Shown: one piece after another, positions 38,493 to 45,984 of the stretch
How the letters are laid out: each line of letters starts with the position of its first letter
Position numbering within the stretch: position 1 is the first letter of the stretch
Origin: Motiliproteus sp. SC1-56
GTDB taxonomy: Bacteria; Pseudomonadota; Gammaproteobacteria; Pseudomonadales; Balneatricaceae
Assembly (NCBI RefSeq): GCF_017309075.1
Contig: NZ_JAEMGS010000014.1
Span: 1 to 64,000 of the forward strand
DNA length: 64,000 bases
Reading direction: 5' to 3'
The notes under the pieces: generated by a model
Told to the model about the DNA's origin: nothing
Databases searched by the model: none
Seen by the model: the letters and a program-made list of their open reading frames with translations, nothing else
Made by a program: the position numbers and the translations under genes

Positions 38493-40343
38493 CTAAATGG
38501 AGCCAGCCTTAGGCGGCGGAACCTTCGCCGAAACGCCGGGCCGGGTCAACGCGAGGCGCCACTCCAAGGGTGCGCGCGGCACAGTAAAGGGCCGCACCGG
38601 CAACTGGCCGTGACCGCCAAAGCCCCCTTCCGTCTCCCCGTAGACCTGCTCAAGCTCTTCCACCGTCGAACCGTAGCGCTCCGCCAGTTGCTGGCTGGCC
38701 GCCGGATCCAGCTTAAGGCCATAGAAGCGGTAGATCGCCGCCACCAGGCCGCGGGCAGCCCGGCTCATATCCTTGCCGATCTCCCGGGCCAGGGCCTCGC
38801 CCAGCCCCACTTTTGCCTTGGTGCTCATGTCCCGCTCGAACAACCCCATGTTCAGCGTATTGGCGGAGTAGATGGCGCGCTGCACCTCGGGCCGACGCAC
38901 CTCGATCACCTCGTCGAGAGCCAGGGCGATACGCACCGCCAGCTGCTTGGCCGCCCGGGCGCGACGGGCATAGTCGCCATGGACCCGGCGATGGTAGAGG
39001 AAATAACGGAAAACCGACTGCACGACCTGGACCTTATCCTCGTCATCCAGGGCAATGCTGTCCTCGACAATCTGCAGCCCGTGCCCCCCGCCGCTTTTCT
39101 GCGTGAACACCACGTCCTGGTCCTGCTCATCGTCCATCAGCACCTTCCAGCGCTCGACCGCGGCCTGGAAATCACGGTACTCACGCTCGGTTTTGCGATT
39201 GGCGATATAGGCCCGGTGGTAGAGCTCCAATGCCTGCTCCAGAATCGGCCGCAGGCGCTGGCGCTCCCAGTTGCGACCGCGGCTGATCCGCTCCACCAGG
39301 GTTTCGATGTGGGTCTGGCAAAACTCCAGCAGTTCCTTGCCGGTCAGCTCCGCGCGACTGGCCAGGGCGGCGTCATCCAGGTGGTCGCTGAGGTAGGTGG
39401 CCAGCGCCAGCAAGCGGCTGTAGGCCCGGGCCCGGACGATACGAAACCGGAAACGCCGCTCCTCCAGCCCTTCCGTCGCCTTGGCCAAGCGTGAAGCGCC
39501 GGCGAAGCTGAAGGAGAGCATGGGGATTCGGCGCCCACAAAGCAGTTCGTAGAGCAGCGTGTAAATCTCCTCCACGTCTTCCAGGGTCATCAGGGTATCG
39601 TCTTCATCATCAATGGCGGCGAAGATCCGCTCGATGAAATAACGCCCGCGCGGCACGCCGGCGCTGGGGTCGTAACCGTCACCGGCAAAACGGGCTTCCA
39701 GGCTGTCAGCCAGGGGCGGTAGCTGCTGACGCACCTCGGCGGCGAGGGCCTGCAGCGCCTCCAGGTGCTCCTGGTAGATATCCCGGGCCCGGCAGTTCAT
39801 CCCGGCGCGACGGAACATGTCGATCTCCTCCACCGCTTCGGCCAGCTCAGCGGAGCCACCGATACTGCGGATGGCGCTACCCAGCCAACGGGGCCCCAGG
39901 TCCACCTCCTGAAGCAGGATCCGGGCCGCCTCCAGCTTGCGCTGGTGCGGCTCCAGGCTTTCAAGCTGCAGATCCCGCAGATCCAGCACCAGGTCCGGCA
40001 GCTTGCCCATCACCCGGGTGATCTGTTCCGCTGCCTCCTCCCTCTTGCGCCCGCGGCCCAGTCGGCCCAGCACGTTGGAGATCAGACCGATCACACCGGC
40101 GATCACGGTATAGGCGATAAAGAAGACCAGGGTCTCGGTGGGCAACTGCTTGCCGTGACCGAGGTAATAGCCGCCGACAGAGGCGATCAGGGTCACAGGA
40201 CCCGCAGTCCAGGCCAACTCCACCACCTGCTGGGTGGTGGACTTGCTGATCGCCGCCTGGGTCAATCGGTTGATGCGGCTGGCGCCGCGGTCCTCGATCA
40301 GCAAGCGTTTTTCAACACTGTTCTTACGTTCAAAAAGCGGCAT
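38493..40343 (-). CDS. Large membrane-anchored protein of unknown function, 616 aa
   Basis: Two membrane helices near the N-terminus (about 46-66 and 72-92: VTLIASVGGYYLG and LVFFIAYTVIAGVIGLI) are followed by a long soluble, mainly helical and highly charged domain to the end. The C-terminus is proline-rich. I recognise no domain; the sequence has no nucleotide-binding or protease motif. Its core-like codon use shows it is a resident gene. It stands between a lipoprotein and a Sel1 operon, neither of which explains it. Confidence 0.75.
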   Translation of the reverse strand: MPLFERKNSVEKRLLIEDRGASRINRLTQAAISKSTTQQVVELAWTAGPVTLIASVGGYYLGHGKQLPTETLVFFIAYTVIAGVIGLISNVLGRLGRGRKREEAAEQITRVMGKLPDLVLDLRDLQLESLEPHQRKLEAARILLQEVDLGPRWLGSAIRSIGGSAELAEAVEEIDMFRRAGMNCRARDIYQEHLEALQALAAEVRQQLPPLADSLEARFAGDGYDPSAGVPRGRYFIERIFAAIDDEDDTLMTLEDVEEIYTLLYELLCGRRIPMLSFSFAGASRLAKATEGLEERRFRFRIVRARAYSRLLALATYLSDHLDDAALASRAELTGKELLEFCQTHIETLVERISRGRNWERQRLRPILEQALELYHRAYIANRKTEREYRDFQAAVERWKVLMDDEQDQDVVFTQKSGGGHGLQIVEDSIALDDEDKVQVVQSVFRYFLYHRRVHGDYARRARAAKQLAVRIALALDEVIEVRRPEVQRAIYSANTLNMGLFERDMSTKAKVGLGEALAREIGKDMSRAARGLVAAIYRFYGLKLDPAASQQLAERYGSTVEELEQVYGETEGGFGGHGQLPVRPFTVPRAPLEWRLALTRPGVSAKVPPPKAGSI

Positions 40344-40457
40344 GATTCTGAATACTGGCGGGTGACATTTAGCACGTGGGCGCTTAACGCCGCGAGCATC
40401 GCATCAAACGCGGTCGTGGATCAAGCCGAAGCGACGATCGTCTTGTAATGAAGGGGC

Positions 40458-40904
40458 TCAGGGGGCCGTCGCGGTGAACGCCAGCGCCTGGGGGTGACCG
40501 TTTACTGCAGCCTTGTGCAGCCAGTAACGGGCGGCTTGGGGATTACGGACAGTGCCCAGTCCGAGGCGGTACATCTCGTGAAGCATCAGCTGAGCGTGGG
40601 CGTGGCCCTGGAGCGCGGCCTGGGTGTACCAGTGCAGTGCCCCGGCCAGATCCTGGGCGCTGCCCAGGCCCAGAAAATAAAGTTCGGCGAGCAGGGTCTG
40701 GGCATTGGCGCTCCCCTGTTCGGCGGCCTGTCGGCAGTGTTTCAGGCTCTGCCGGTAGTCGGTAAGCAGGCCGTCACCTCCGTAACGATAGTCGTAGCAG
40801 CGCTGGGCGCTGCCGGAGGCATCGGCAGTCTGCGCGGGCAGGCTGGAGGCAGGCCCCGAAAAGAGGGCCGCGATGAGAGCCAGCGCCAACCAGCCCCGGC
40901 TCAT
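40458..40904 (-). CDS. Secreted Sel1-repeat protein, second gene of a Fur-controlled unit
   Basis: A 148-aa protein with signal peptide (MSRGWLALALIAALFSGPASSLPA) and two to three Sel1-like repeats (AEQGSANAQTLLAELYFLGLG, ALQGHAHAQLMLHEMYRLGLG, AAVNGHPQAL). Sel1 repeats are protein-binding solenoids. Its start overlaps the upstream small gene by 4 bases, so both depend on the Fur box at 41174. A periplasmic role under iron limitation is inferred. Confidence 0.8.
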   Translation of the reverse strand: MSRGWLALALIAALFSGPASSLPAQTADASGSAQRCYDYRYGGDGLLTDYRQSLKHCRQAAEQGSANAQTLLAELYFLGLGSAQDLAGALHWYTQAALQGHAHAQLMLHEMYRLGLGTVRNPQAARYWLHKAAVNGHPQALAFTATAP

Positions 40905-41116
40905 CGGGCGGCTCCTTGCGAGCTGCAGAGCTGATCACAGAAAGGCAGCACCGGCGGGTGGGCGAGCTGTACCTGCGGTTGCGCCCTGGGAGCGGCGTCC
41001 ACCTCCACCACCCGAGACTCCGCGGTGGCCACGGCCAGGGCCGCGGTGACGGGCGCCAGCAACAAAATCAGCGCTGTCCGCATCAGGGTTCCGCGCTTCA
41101 TGCCTGCTCTCTTCAT
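40901..41116 (-). CDS. Small exported protein of 71 aa, first gene of a Fur-controlled unit
   Basis: Positively charged N-terminus and hydrophobic segment (LMRTALILLLAPVTAALAVATA), then a short Pro/Gln-rich part ending in FCDQLCSSQ with two cysteines. The ATG at 41116 has GGAGGG five bases upstream. No family is recognised. It overlaps the Sel1 gene by 4 bases and starts 58 bases after a near-ideal Fur box. Confidence 0.65.
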   Translation of the reverse strand: MKRAGMKRGTLMRTALILLLAPVTAALAVATAESRVVEVDAAPRAQPQVQLAHPPVLPFCDQLCSSQGAAR

Positions 41117-41173
41117 GGTCCCTCCCGCCAAGTCGAAAAACCGCCGCAGTATATCGAAGCCTTCACCCAAATG

Positions 41174-41190
41174 CAAATGACTCTCATTTG
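41174..41190. promoter_or_regulatory. Fur box upstream of the small exported protein/Sel1 operon
   Basis: CAAATGA-CTC-TCATTTG is a perfect 7-bp inverted repeat, and the surrounding GCAAATGACTCTCATTTGAC fits the hexamer-repeat form of the Fur consensus well. It lies 58 bases upstream of the first start codon, where Fur binding would block the promoter when iron is plentiful. Confidence 0.7.
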
Positions 41191-41256
41191 ACATAGGTCA
41201 TTTTTTAGCCGCAAAGACCCACAAGCCTTCTTAAGCAGAACCCGAATCGCTGCGCC

Positions 41257-42432
41257 CTAGCGGGACAGGGTGCGAATCGCCTGCTCGAGCCCTTCAAGGG
41301 TCAGGGGGAACATACGCCCACCCACCTGCTGGCGGATCATCTGGGTCGTCTGGGTATAGCCCCAGTAGGCTGGCGGCGTCGGGTTGAGCCACACCAGCCG
41401 CTCCCAGGTGTCGATCAGCCGCTGCAGCCAGCGCTGCCCCGGCTCCTCGTTGTAATGCTCGACGCTCCCCTGGGGATAGAGCAACTCGTAGGGCGACATG
41501 GCGGCATCCCCTACCACGATCACACGGTAGTCGGGTCCGTAGGTGTGGAGCACGTCCAGGGTGGAGGTGGTCTCCTCGAAGCGGCGCCGATTATCACGCC
41601 AGACCCGTTCGTAGAGACAGTTGTGGAAGTAAAAATACTCCAGGTGCTTGAACTCGCTGCGGGCGGCGGAAAAAAGCTGCTCGCACTGGCGCACGTAGGG
41701 GTCCATGGAGCCGCCGACATCAAAAAAAAGCAGCACCTTCATGGCGTTGTGACGCTCGGGCACCATCTTCAGATCGAGGTAACCGGCATTGGCGGCGGTG
41801 GAGCGAATGGTATCGTCCAGGTCCAGCTCTTCGGCGGCGCCGGTGCGGGCAAACCGACGCAGTTTACGCAGGGCCACCTTGATGTTGCGGGTGCCCAGTT
41901 CCACCTCGTCGTCCAGATCACGGAACTGGCGCTTTTCCCACACCTTGACCGCGCGGCGATGGCGGCTCTCGCCGCCGATCCGCACCCCTTCGGGGTTGTA
42001 GCCCCCGTGGCCGAAAGGCGACGTGCCGCCGGTGCCGATCCACTTGTTACCGCCGGCATGGCGCCCCTCCTGCTCGGCCAGACGCTCGCGCAGGGTCTCC
42101 AGCAGTTTCTCCAGCCCGCCCAGGGCTTCGATCTCGGCTTTTTCCGCGTCGCTGAACAGCCGCTGGTACTCCTGGCGCAGCCAGTCTTCCGGGATCAGCG
42201 CCTCCATAAAGCCGTCCAGCGCTTCCAGCCCCTTGAAATAGGCACCGAAGGCCCGGTCGAAGCGGTCATAGTACTTCTCGTCCTTGACCAGGCAGGTGCG
42301 GGCCAGCAGGTAGAACTGCCCGCTGTCGGCAAACACCAGCCCCCGCTGCAGCCCCTCGATCAGGGTCAGCAGCTCCTTGATGGAGACCGGCACCCCGGCC
42401 CGGCGCAGGGCGCCGAAAAAATCGATCAGCAC
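41257..42432 (-). CDS. CoxE-like VWA-domain protein
   Basis: A 391-aa protein starting LIDFFGALRRAGVPVSIKELL, the usual beginning of VWA/CoxE-like proteins, with the C-terminal VWA core (LLFFDVGGSMDPYVRQCEQLF) in which the MIDAS motif reads DVGGS instead of DxSGS. It is coupled to the MoxR ATPase gene 3 bases upstream. Such pairs are common in pseudomonads and thought to act in protein maturation. It is chromosomal and independent of the island RavA/ViaA-like pair. Confidence 0.88.
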   Translation of the reverse strand: MLIDFFGALRRAGVPVSIKELLTLIEGLQRGLVFADSGQFYLLARTCLVKDEKYYDRFDRAFGAYFKGLEALDGFMEALIPEDWLRQEYQRLFSDAEKAEIEALGGLEKLLETLRERLAEQEGRHAGGNKWIGTGGTSPFGHGGYNPEGVRIGGESRHRRAVKVWEKRQFRDLDDEVELGTRNIKVALRKLRRFARTGAAEELDLDDTIRSTAANAGYLDLKMVPERHNAMKVLLFFDVGGSMDPYVRQCEQLFSAARSEFKHLEYFYFHNCLYERVWRDNRRRFEETTSTLDVLHTYGPDYRVIVVGDAAMSPYELLYPQGSVEHYNEEPGQRWLQRLIDTWERLVWLNPTPPAYWGYTQTTQMIRQQVGGRMFPLTLEGLEQAIRTLSR

Positions 42433-42435
42433 AGC

Positions 42436-43284
42436 TCAGGCCCGGCTCTCACGACGGGCCATAAACGCCAGCCGCTCCAGCATGTGGACGTCCTGTTCGT
42501 TCTTCAGCAGGGCCCCGCACAGGGGCGGGATCGCCTTGGCGGGATCACGGCTATGCAGCACCTCGGCTGACACCTGGTCCGCCATCAACAGCTTGAGCCA
42601 GTCGATCAGCTCCGAGGTGGAGGGGCGCTTTTTCAGCCCGCTGACCTCCCGCACCTGGAAGAACACCTCCAGCGCCTGGTTCACCAGCTTGGCCTGGATA
42701 TCGGGAAAGTGGACCCGAATGATCGCCTCCATGGTGGCCTTGTCCGGGAACTGGATGTAATGGAAGAAGCAGCGCCGCAGAAAGGCATCGGGCAGCTCCT
42801 TCTCGTTGTTGGAGGTGATCACCACGATGGGGCGCTGGCGCGCCACCACCTGCTCGCCGGTCTCGTAAACGTGGAACTCCATCTTGTCGAGCTCCACCAG
42901 CAGGTCGTTGGGAAACTCGATATCGGCCTTGTCGATTTCATCGATCAACAGTACCACCGGGGTGTCGCTGGTAAAGGCCTGCCAGAGCATCCCCTTGCGG
43001 ATGTAGTTGGCGATGTCGTGAACCCGGTCATCCCCCAGCTGGGAGTCCCTCAGCCGGGAGACGGCATCGTATTCGTAAAGCCCCTGCTGCGCCTTGGTGG
43101 TGGATTTGATGTGCCAGCGCAGCAGGGGGGTATTCAGCGCGCGGGCGATCTCCTCGGCCAACATGGTTTTTCCGGTGCCCGGCTCCCCCTTGACCAGCAG
43201 CGGCCGCTGCAGGGTGATGGCGGCGTTCACGGCCGTACTCAGATCCTCGGTGGCGACGTAACTGTCGGTCCCTTCAAAGCGCAT
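42436..43284 (-). CDS. MoxR-family AAA+ ATPase (CoxD-like)
   Basis: A 282-aa ATPase with Walker A GEPGTGKT (about residue 35), Walker B LLIDEIDKAD (about 110) and the sensor segment ITSNNEKELPDAFLRRC. This short form lacks the RavA extension and belongs to the CoxD/MoxR group. The ATG at 43284 is preceded by GGAG; a start at 43296 is possible. Functions with the VWA gene that follows directly, probably as a metal- or complex-maturation chaperone. Confidence 0.92.
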   Translation of the reverse strand: MRFEGTDSYVATEDLSTAVNAAITLQRPLLVKGEPGTGKTMLAEEIARALNTPLLRWHIKSTTKAQQGLYEYDAVSRLRDSQLGDDRVHDIANYIRKGMLWQAFTSDTPVVLLIDEIDKADIEFPNDLLVELDKMEFHVYETGEQVVARQRPIVVITSNNEKELPDAFLRRCFFHYIQFPDKATMEAIIRVHFPDIQAKLVNQALEVFFQVREVSGLKKRPSTSELIDWLKLLMADQVSAEVLHSRDPAKAIPPLCGALLKNEQDVHMLERLAFMARRESRA

Positions 43285-43437
43285 GGGTGACTCCATTAAT
43301 TGAGGCTTTCAGTGGGTTTTTCAGTCTACCAGAGGCCATTGCCGCCTGTCCCCACCCCCACCCGGTGCCGGCCCGGCCTGTTTCAATCCCGTCGGAGGCT
43401 GTTATTCTGTGGCCTCTCGGGCCAAACGGTTTGCGTT

Positions 43438-44025
43438 ATGACTTCGATTCACCCCCGGCTCAGCGTCCACCGCGACGCTGTCCGCCCCCCTCTGCCGGAG
43501 GGCGACCTCTGGGTTTTTGCCTACGGCTCCCTGCTCTGGAACCCGGGCTTTGATTACCTGGAGCACCAGGAGGCCCATCTCTTCGGTTATCACCGGGCAC
43601 TCTGCGTCTGGTCCCACGTGCACCGGGGCACGGCCGAAGCCCCGGGAATGGTCCTGGGGCTGGACCGGGGCGGCTCCTGTCGCGGCCGGGCCTACCGGGT
43701 GGCCTCCAAGGATCGCCAGGCGGCGGCCGATTACCTCTACGCCCGGGAAATGCCGACCCCCGTCTACCGGGCCCGGCTGCACCCGATGCGCCTGGCCGAT
43801 GGGCGCCGGATTCGTGCGCTCACTTTTATCGTCGACCACGGCCACCCACAATACGCGGGCCGCATCAGCCCGGCGCAGGCGGCCAACCATGTCGCCGGGG
43901 CTGAGGGGCTGAGCGGCAGCAGCCGGGACTACCTCTTCAACACCCTGCGTCACCTGCAGGCCCTCGGCATCCAGGATCCCCACCTGCAAGCCGTTGCCGA
44001 CGCCCTGCCCGATCGGCACCAATGA
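43438..44025 (+). CDS. Gamma-glutamylcyclotransferase, ChaC-like
   Basis: A 195-aa protein with the FAYGSLLWNPGF glycine-rich signature and the catalytic glutamate in LYAREM (about residue 103), matching the ChaC group that splits gamma-glutamyl residues from glutathione. The ATG at 43438 gives the correct family length. It is cytoplasmic and alone; promoter features are not obvious in the 150-base gap to the MoxR gene. Confidence 0.88.
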   Translation: MTSIHPRLSVHRDAVRPPLPEGDLWVFAYGSLLWNPGFDYLEHQEAHLFGYHRALCVWSHVHRGTAEAPGMVLGLDRGGSCRGRAYRVASKDRQAAADYLYAREMPTPVYRARLHPMRLADGRRIRALTFIVDHGHPQYAGRISPAQAANHVAGAEGLSGSSRDYLFNTLRHLQALGIQDPHLQAVADALPDRHQ

Positions 44026-44172
44026 TCCGACAATCACCTCGACCCTGACTTAAGTCAGGGTTTTAAAACGGGTGTTTAGATATGATGCGGCCAATGACAC
44101 GTCGACCTGTCGCTTTGCAATTTTCCAGCTGACTTGCGGTCTCCAGCAGGGGACCGAGAGGGGGATAGTATT

Positions 44173-45054
44173 ATGCAACGACTTTCACGCAACGGGCTCG
44201 TTCTGGCGCTCGCAACCCTGGGACTCAGCACCACCCTGAACGCTGAAACCATCAAAGAATGTTACAACAACGTCTGCGCCAGTCTGGAAACGGACAGCTG
44301 CGTCGCAGAGACCGACCCCCTGACTCTGAAAGTGGAAGGGGCGCTGGAAGGAAGCGGAAGCTTCAACATCACCGCCTACCAGGTACTGCGCGACGCCACC
44401 TGGCGCTACAACGCCAACCACCAGGTGGTGGTTGACGAGGGCGAAGTGGTGGACGCCAAGGGCTTCCTCTTCGCCGATTCTTTTGCCAAGCACTATGAAG
44501 AGAAGGAAAAACGCGGCTCCAAATACACCTTTGTATTCGGCTCACGCAACTTCGGTCACGGCTTCTACGATGTAGCGGTCGAAACCGAGGTCGGCGCGGG
44601 TGTCGCTGCCGGCGGCGCGGCCCTGCCGATCGACGTCAAGCCCGGCGCCTGCCCGAACCCGTTGAATGCCGGCCAGAAAGGCGTGCTGCCGGTGGCCATT
44701 CTGGGCCATGAAGGCTTTGACCTGAAGCAGATCGACCCGGCCTCGATCACTTTGGCCGGCGTACCGGCGCTACGCTACGACTTCGAGGACGTGAGCGCTC
44801 CGATGCAAGGCCAGGTCGGCAACTTTGAATGTGCCGTCAACGGCGGCGACGGGGTTGAGGACATGACCCTGAAGTTCAAAACCGAAGCAGTGGTCGCCGC
44901 TCTGGAAGCCCAGCTCGGACGCCCCCTGCTCGACGGCGAGGTGATCCCCGTGGAGCTGAGCGCAACCCTCAAGGACCAGCCGGTATCGGCTTGCAACAGC
45001 GGCCTCTTCGGGGTGGACAACATCACCGTCATCAACCGCGGCAAAAAACGCTAA
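44173..45054 (+). CDS. Secreted protein with IDVKPG-type beta domain
   Basis: A 293-aa protein with signal peptide MQRLSRNGLVLALATLGLSTTLNA and a C-terminal domain that begins IDVKPGACPNPLNAG and contains GVLPVAILG, IDPASITLAGV and DGVEDMTLKF. This module is seen in many secreted bacterial proteins, often with calcium-binding or anchor domains. The N-terminal domain (about 25-165) with four cysteines is not recognised. A good ribosome-binding site (GAGGGGG) and a downstream terminator mark a single-gene transcript. Confidence 0.75.
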   Translation: MQRLSRNGLVLALATLGLSTTLNAETIKECYNNVCASLETDSCVAETDPLTLKVEGALEGSGSFNITAYQVLRDATWRYNANHQVVVDEGEVVDAKGFLFADSFAKHYEEKEKRGSKYTFVFGSRNFGHGFYDVAVETEVGAGVAAGGAALPIDVKPGACPNPLNAGQKGVLPVAILGHEGFDLKQIDPASITLAGVPALRYDFEDVSAPMQGQVGNFECAVNGGDGVEDMTLKFKTEAVVAALEAQLGRPLLDGEVIPVELSATLKDQPVSACNSGLFGVDNITVINRGKKR

Positions 45055-45065
45055 ACAGACCTAGC

Positions 45066-45100
45066 CAAAAAAAACCGGGGCTCATCCCCGGTTTTTTTTT
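45066..45100 (+). terminator. Rho-independent terminator after the secreted protein gene
   Basis: ACCGGGG-CTCAT-CCCCGGT with an A-run before and nine T after. It can end both the secreted-protein transcript and, in reverse, yfbR. Confidence 0.9.
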
Positions 45101-45116
45101 CGCCTGCAGCACCGGT

Positions 45117-45746
45117 TCAGCCGGCGACAAAGCTCCCACCCTTGCCCTTATCACCGTGGTGCATCAGTTCATCCAGGGTCAGCTGGTAGCTTGGGGCAAA
45201 GACCTCCATGAAGTAGTGCACCTCCGGCAGTTTGCTCTCCTTAAGCCGGCCCTCCACGTACTGGGAGGCCTGGGCAAACTCCCCGTTGCCGGCCTTGAGC
45301 TCGGCACGGCACTTGAGCAGCGCCGCCAGGCTGTCGGCAGCCTTGATCAGCTCCCGGTACTCCGGCGCCAGGCGCTCCTCGATCATCACCCGGGCAAAGT
45401 CCTCCTGCAGCCCCTCGGGCAGCAGGCTGACCAGCTCCTCACCCGCAGCCCGCTCGATGGATTTGTAGGCGTCACGGATCGCCGGTGAGTGGTATTTGAT
45501 CGGCGTCGGCATATCGCCGGTGATGACTTCACTGACATCATGATAGAGAGCCGCGGTGGCGAGGTAGTAGGGATCGATATCGCCGCCGTAGAAACGGTTG
45601 CGGATCAGGGCCAGGGCGTGACAGATGGTTGCCACATCCCAGCTGTGCTCCATCACGTTCTCGGGAATGGTGTTACGCTTCAGCCCCCAGCGGGCAACCC
45701 AGCGGATCTTGTTGATGTAGGCGAAAAAATGGCTGGTCAACGCCAC
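45117..45746 (-). CDS. yfbR: 5'-deoxynucleotidase YfbR
   Basis: A 209-aa HD-domain phosphohydrolase. The metal ligands appear in MEHSWDVA (about 32-36) and YHDVSEV (about 67-74). It removes phosphate from deoxynucleoside 5'-monophosphates. It starts with GTG, whose first base follows the TAA of the upstream 56-aa gene directly (TAAGTG), implying coupled translation. Confidence 0.95.
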   Translation of the reverse strand: MALTSHFFAYINKIRWVARWGLKRNTIPENVMEHSWDVATICHALALIRNRFYGGDIDPYYLATAALYHDVSEVITGDMPTPIKYHSPAIRDAYKSIERAAGEELVSLLPEGLQEDFARVMIEERLAPEYRELIKAADSLAALLKCRAELKAGNGEFAQASQYVEGRLKESKLPEVHYFMEVFAPSYQLTLDELMHHGDKGKGGSFVAG

Positions 45747-45917
45747 TTACTTATCCTCTTCCTGATGCTGATCGCCTTTCTCTGCCGCAGAACCATCGGC
45801 CGATTCAGACGCTCCACCGGGGTCTGCGCCGCTTTGCCGCCCGGGAAAGGGCCGCAGAAAAATCCAGGCCGCCAGTAGCAGAATCGCTCCCAGCGGAACC
45901 AGCTCCACCCACGCCAT
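45747..45917 (-). CDS. Small single-helix membrane protein upstream of yfbR
   Basis: A 56-aa protein with one membrane segment (MAWVELVPLGAILLLAAWIFL) and an acidic/Gln-rich tail. The ATG at 45917 has AGGGGGG upstream. Its stop is directly joined to the yfbR start. Function unknown; in-frame sequence further upstream belongs to ppk antisense and was discarded. Confidence 0.5.
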   Translation of the reverse strand: MAWVELVPLGAILLLAAWIFLRPFPGRQSGADPGGASESADGSAAEKGDQHQEEDK

Positions 45918-45984
45918 GAGGCCCCCCTGTTGCGCCAGTCCCAGACTAAAAACAATGCCCGCGGCGGTCAACCCGGCTCCCGGC

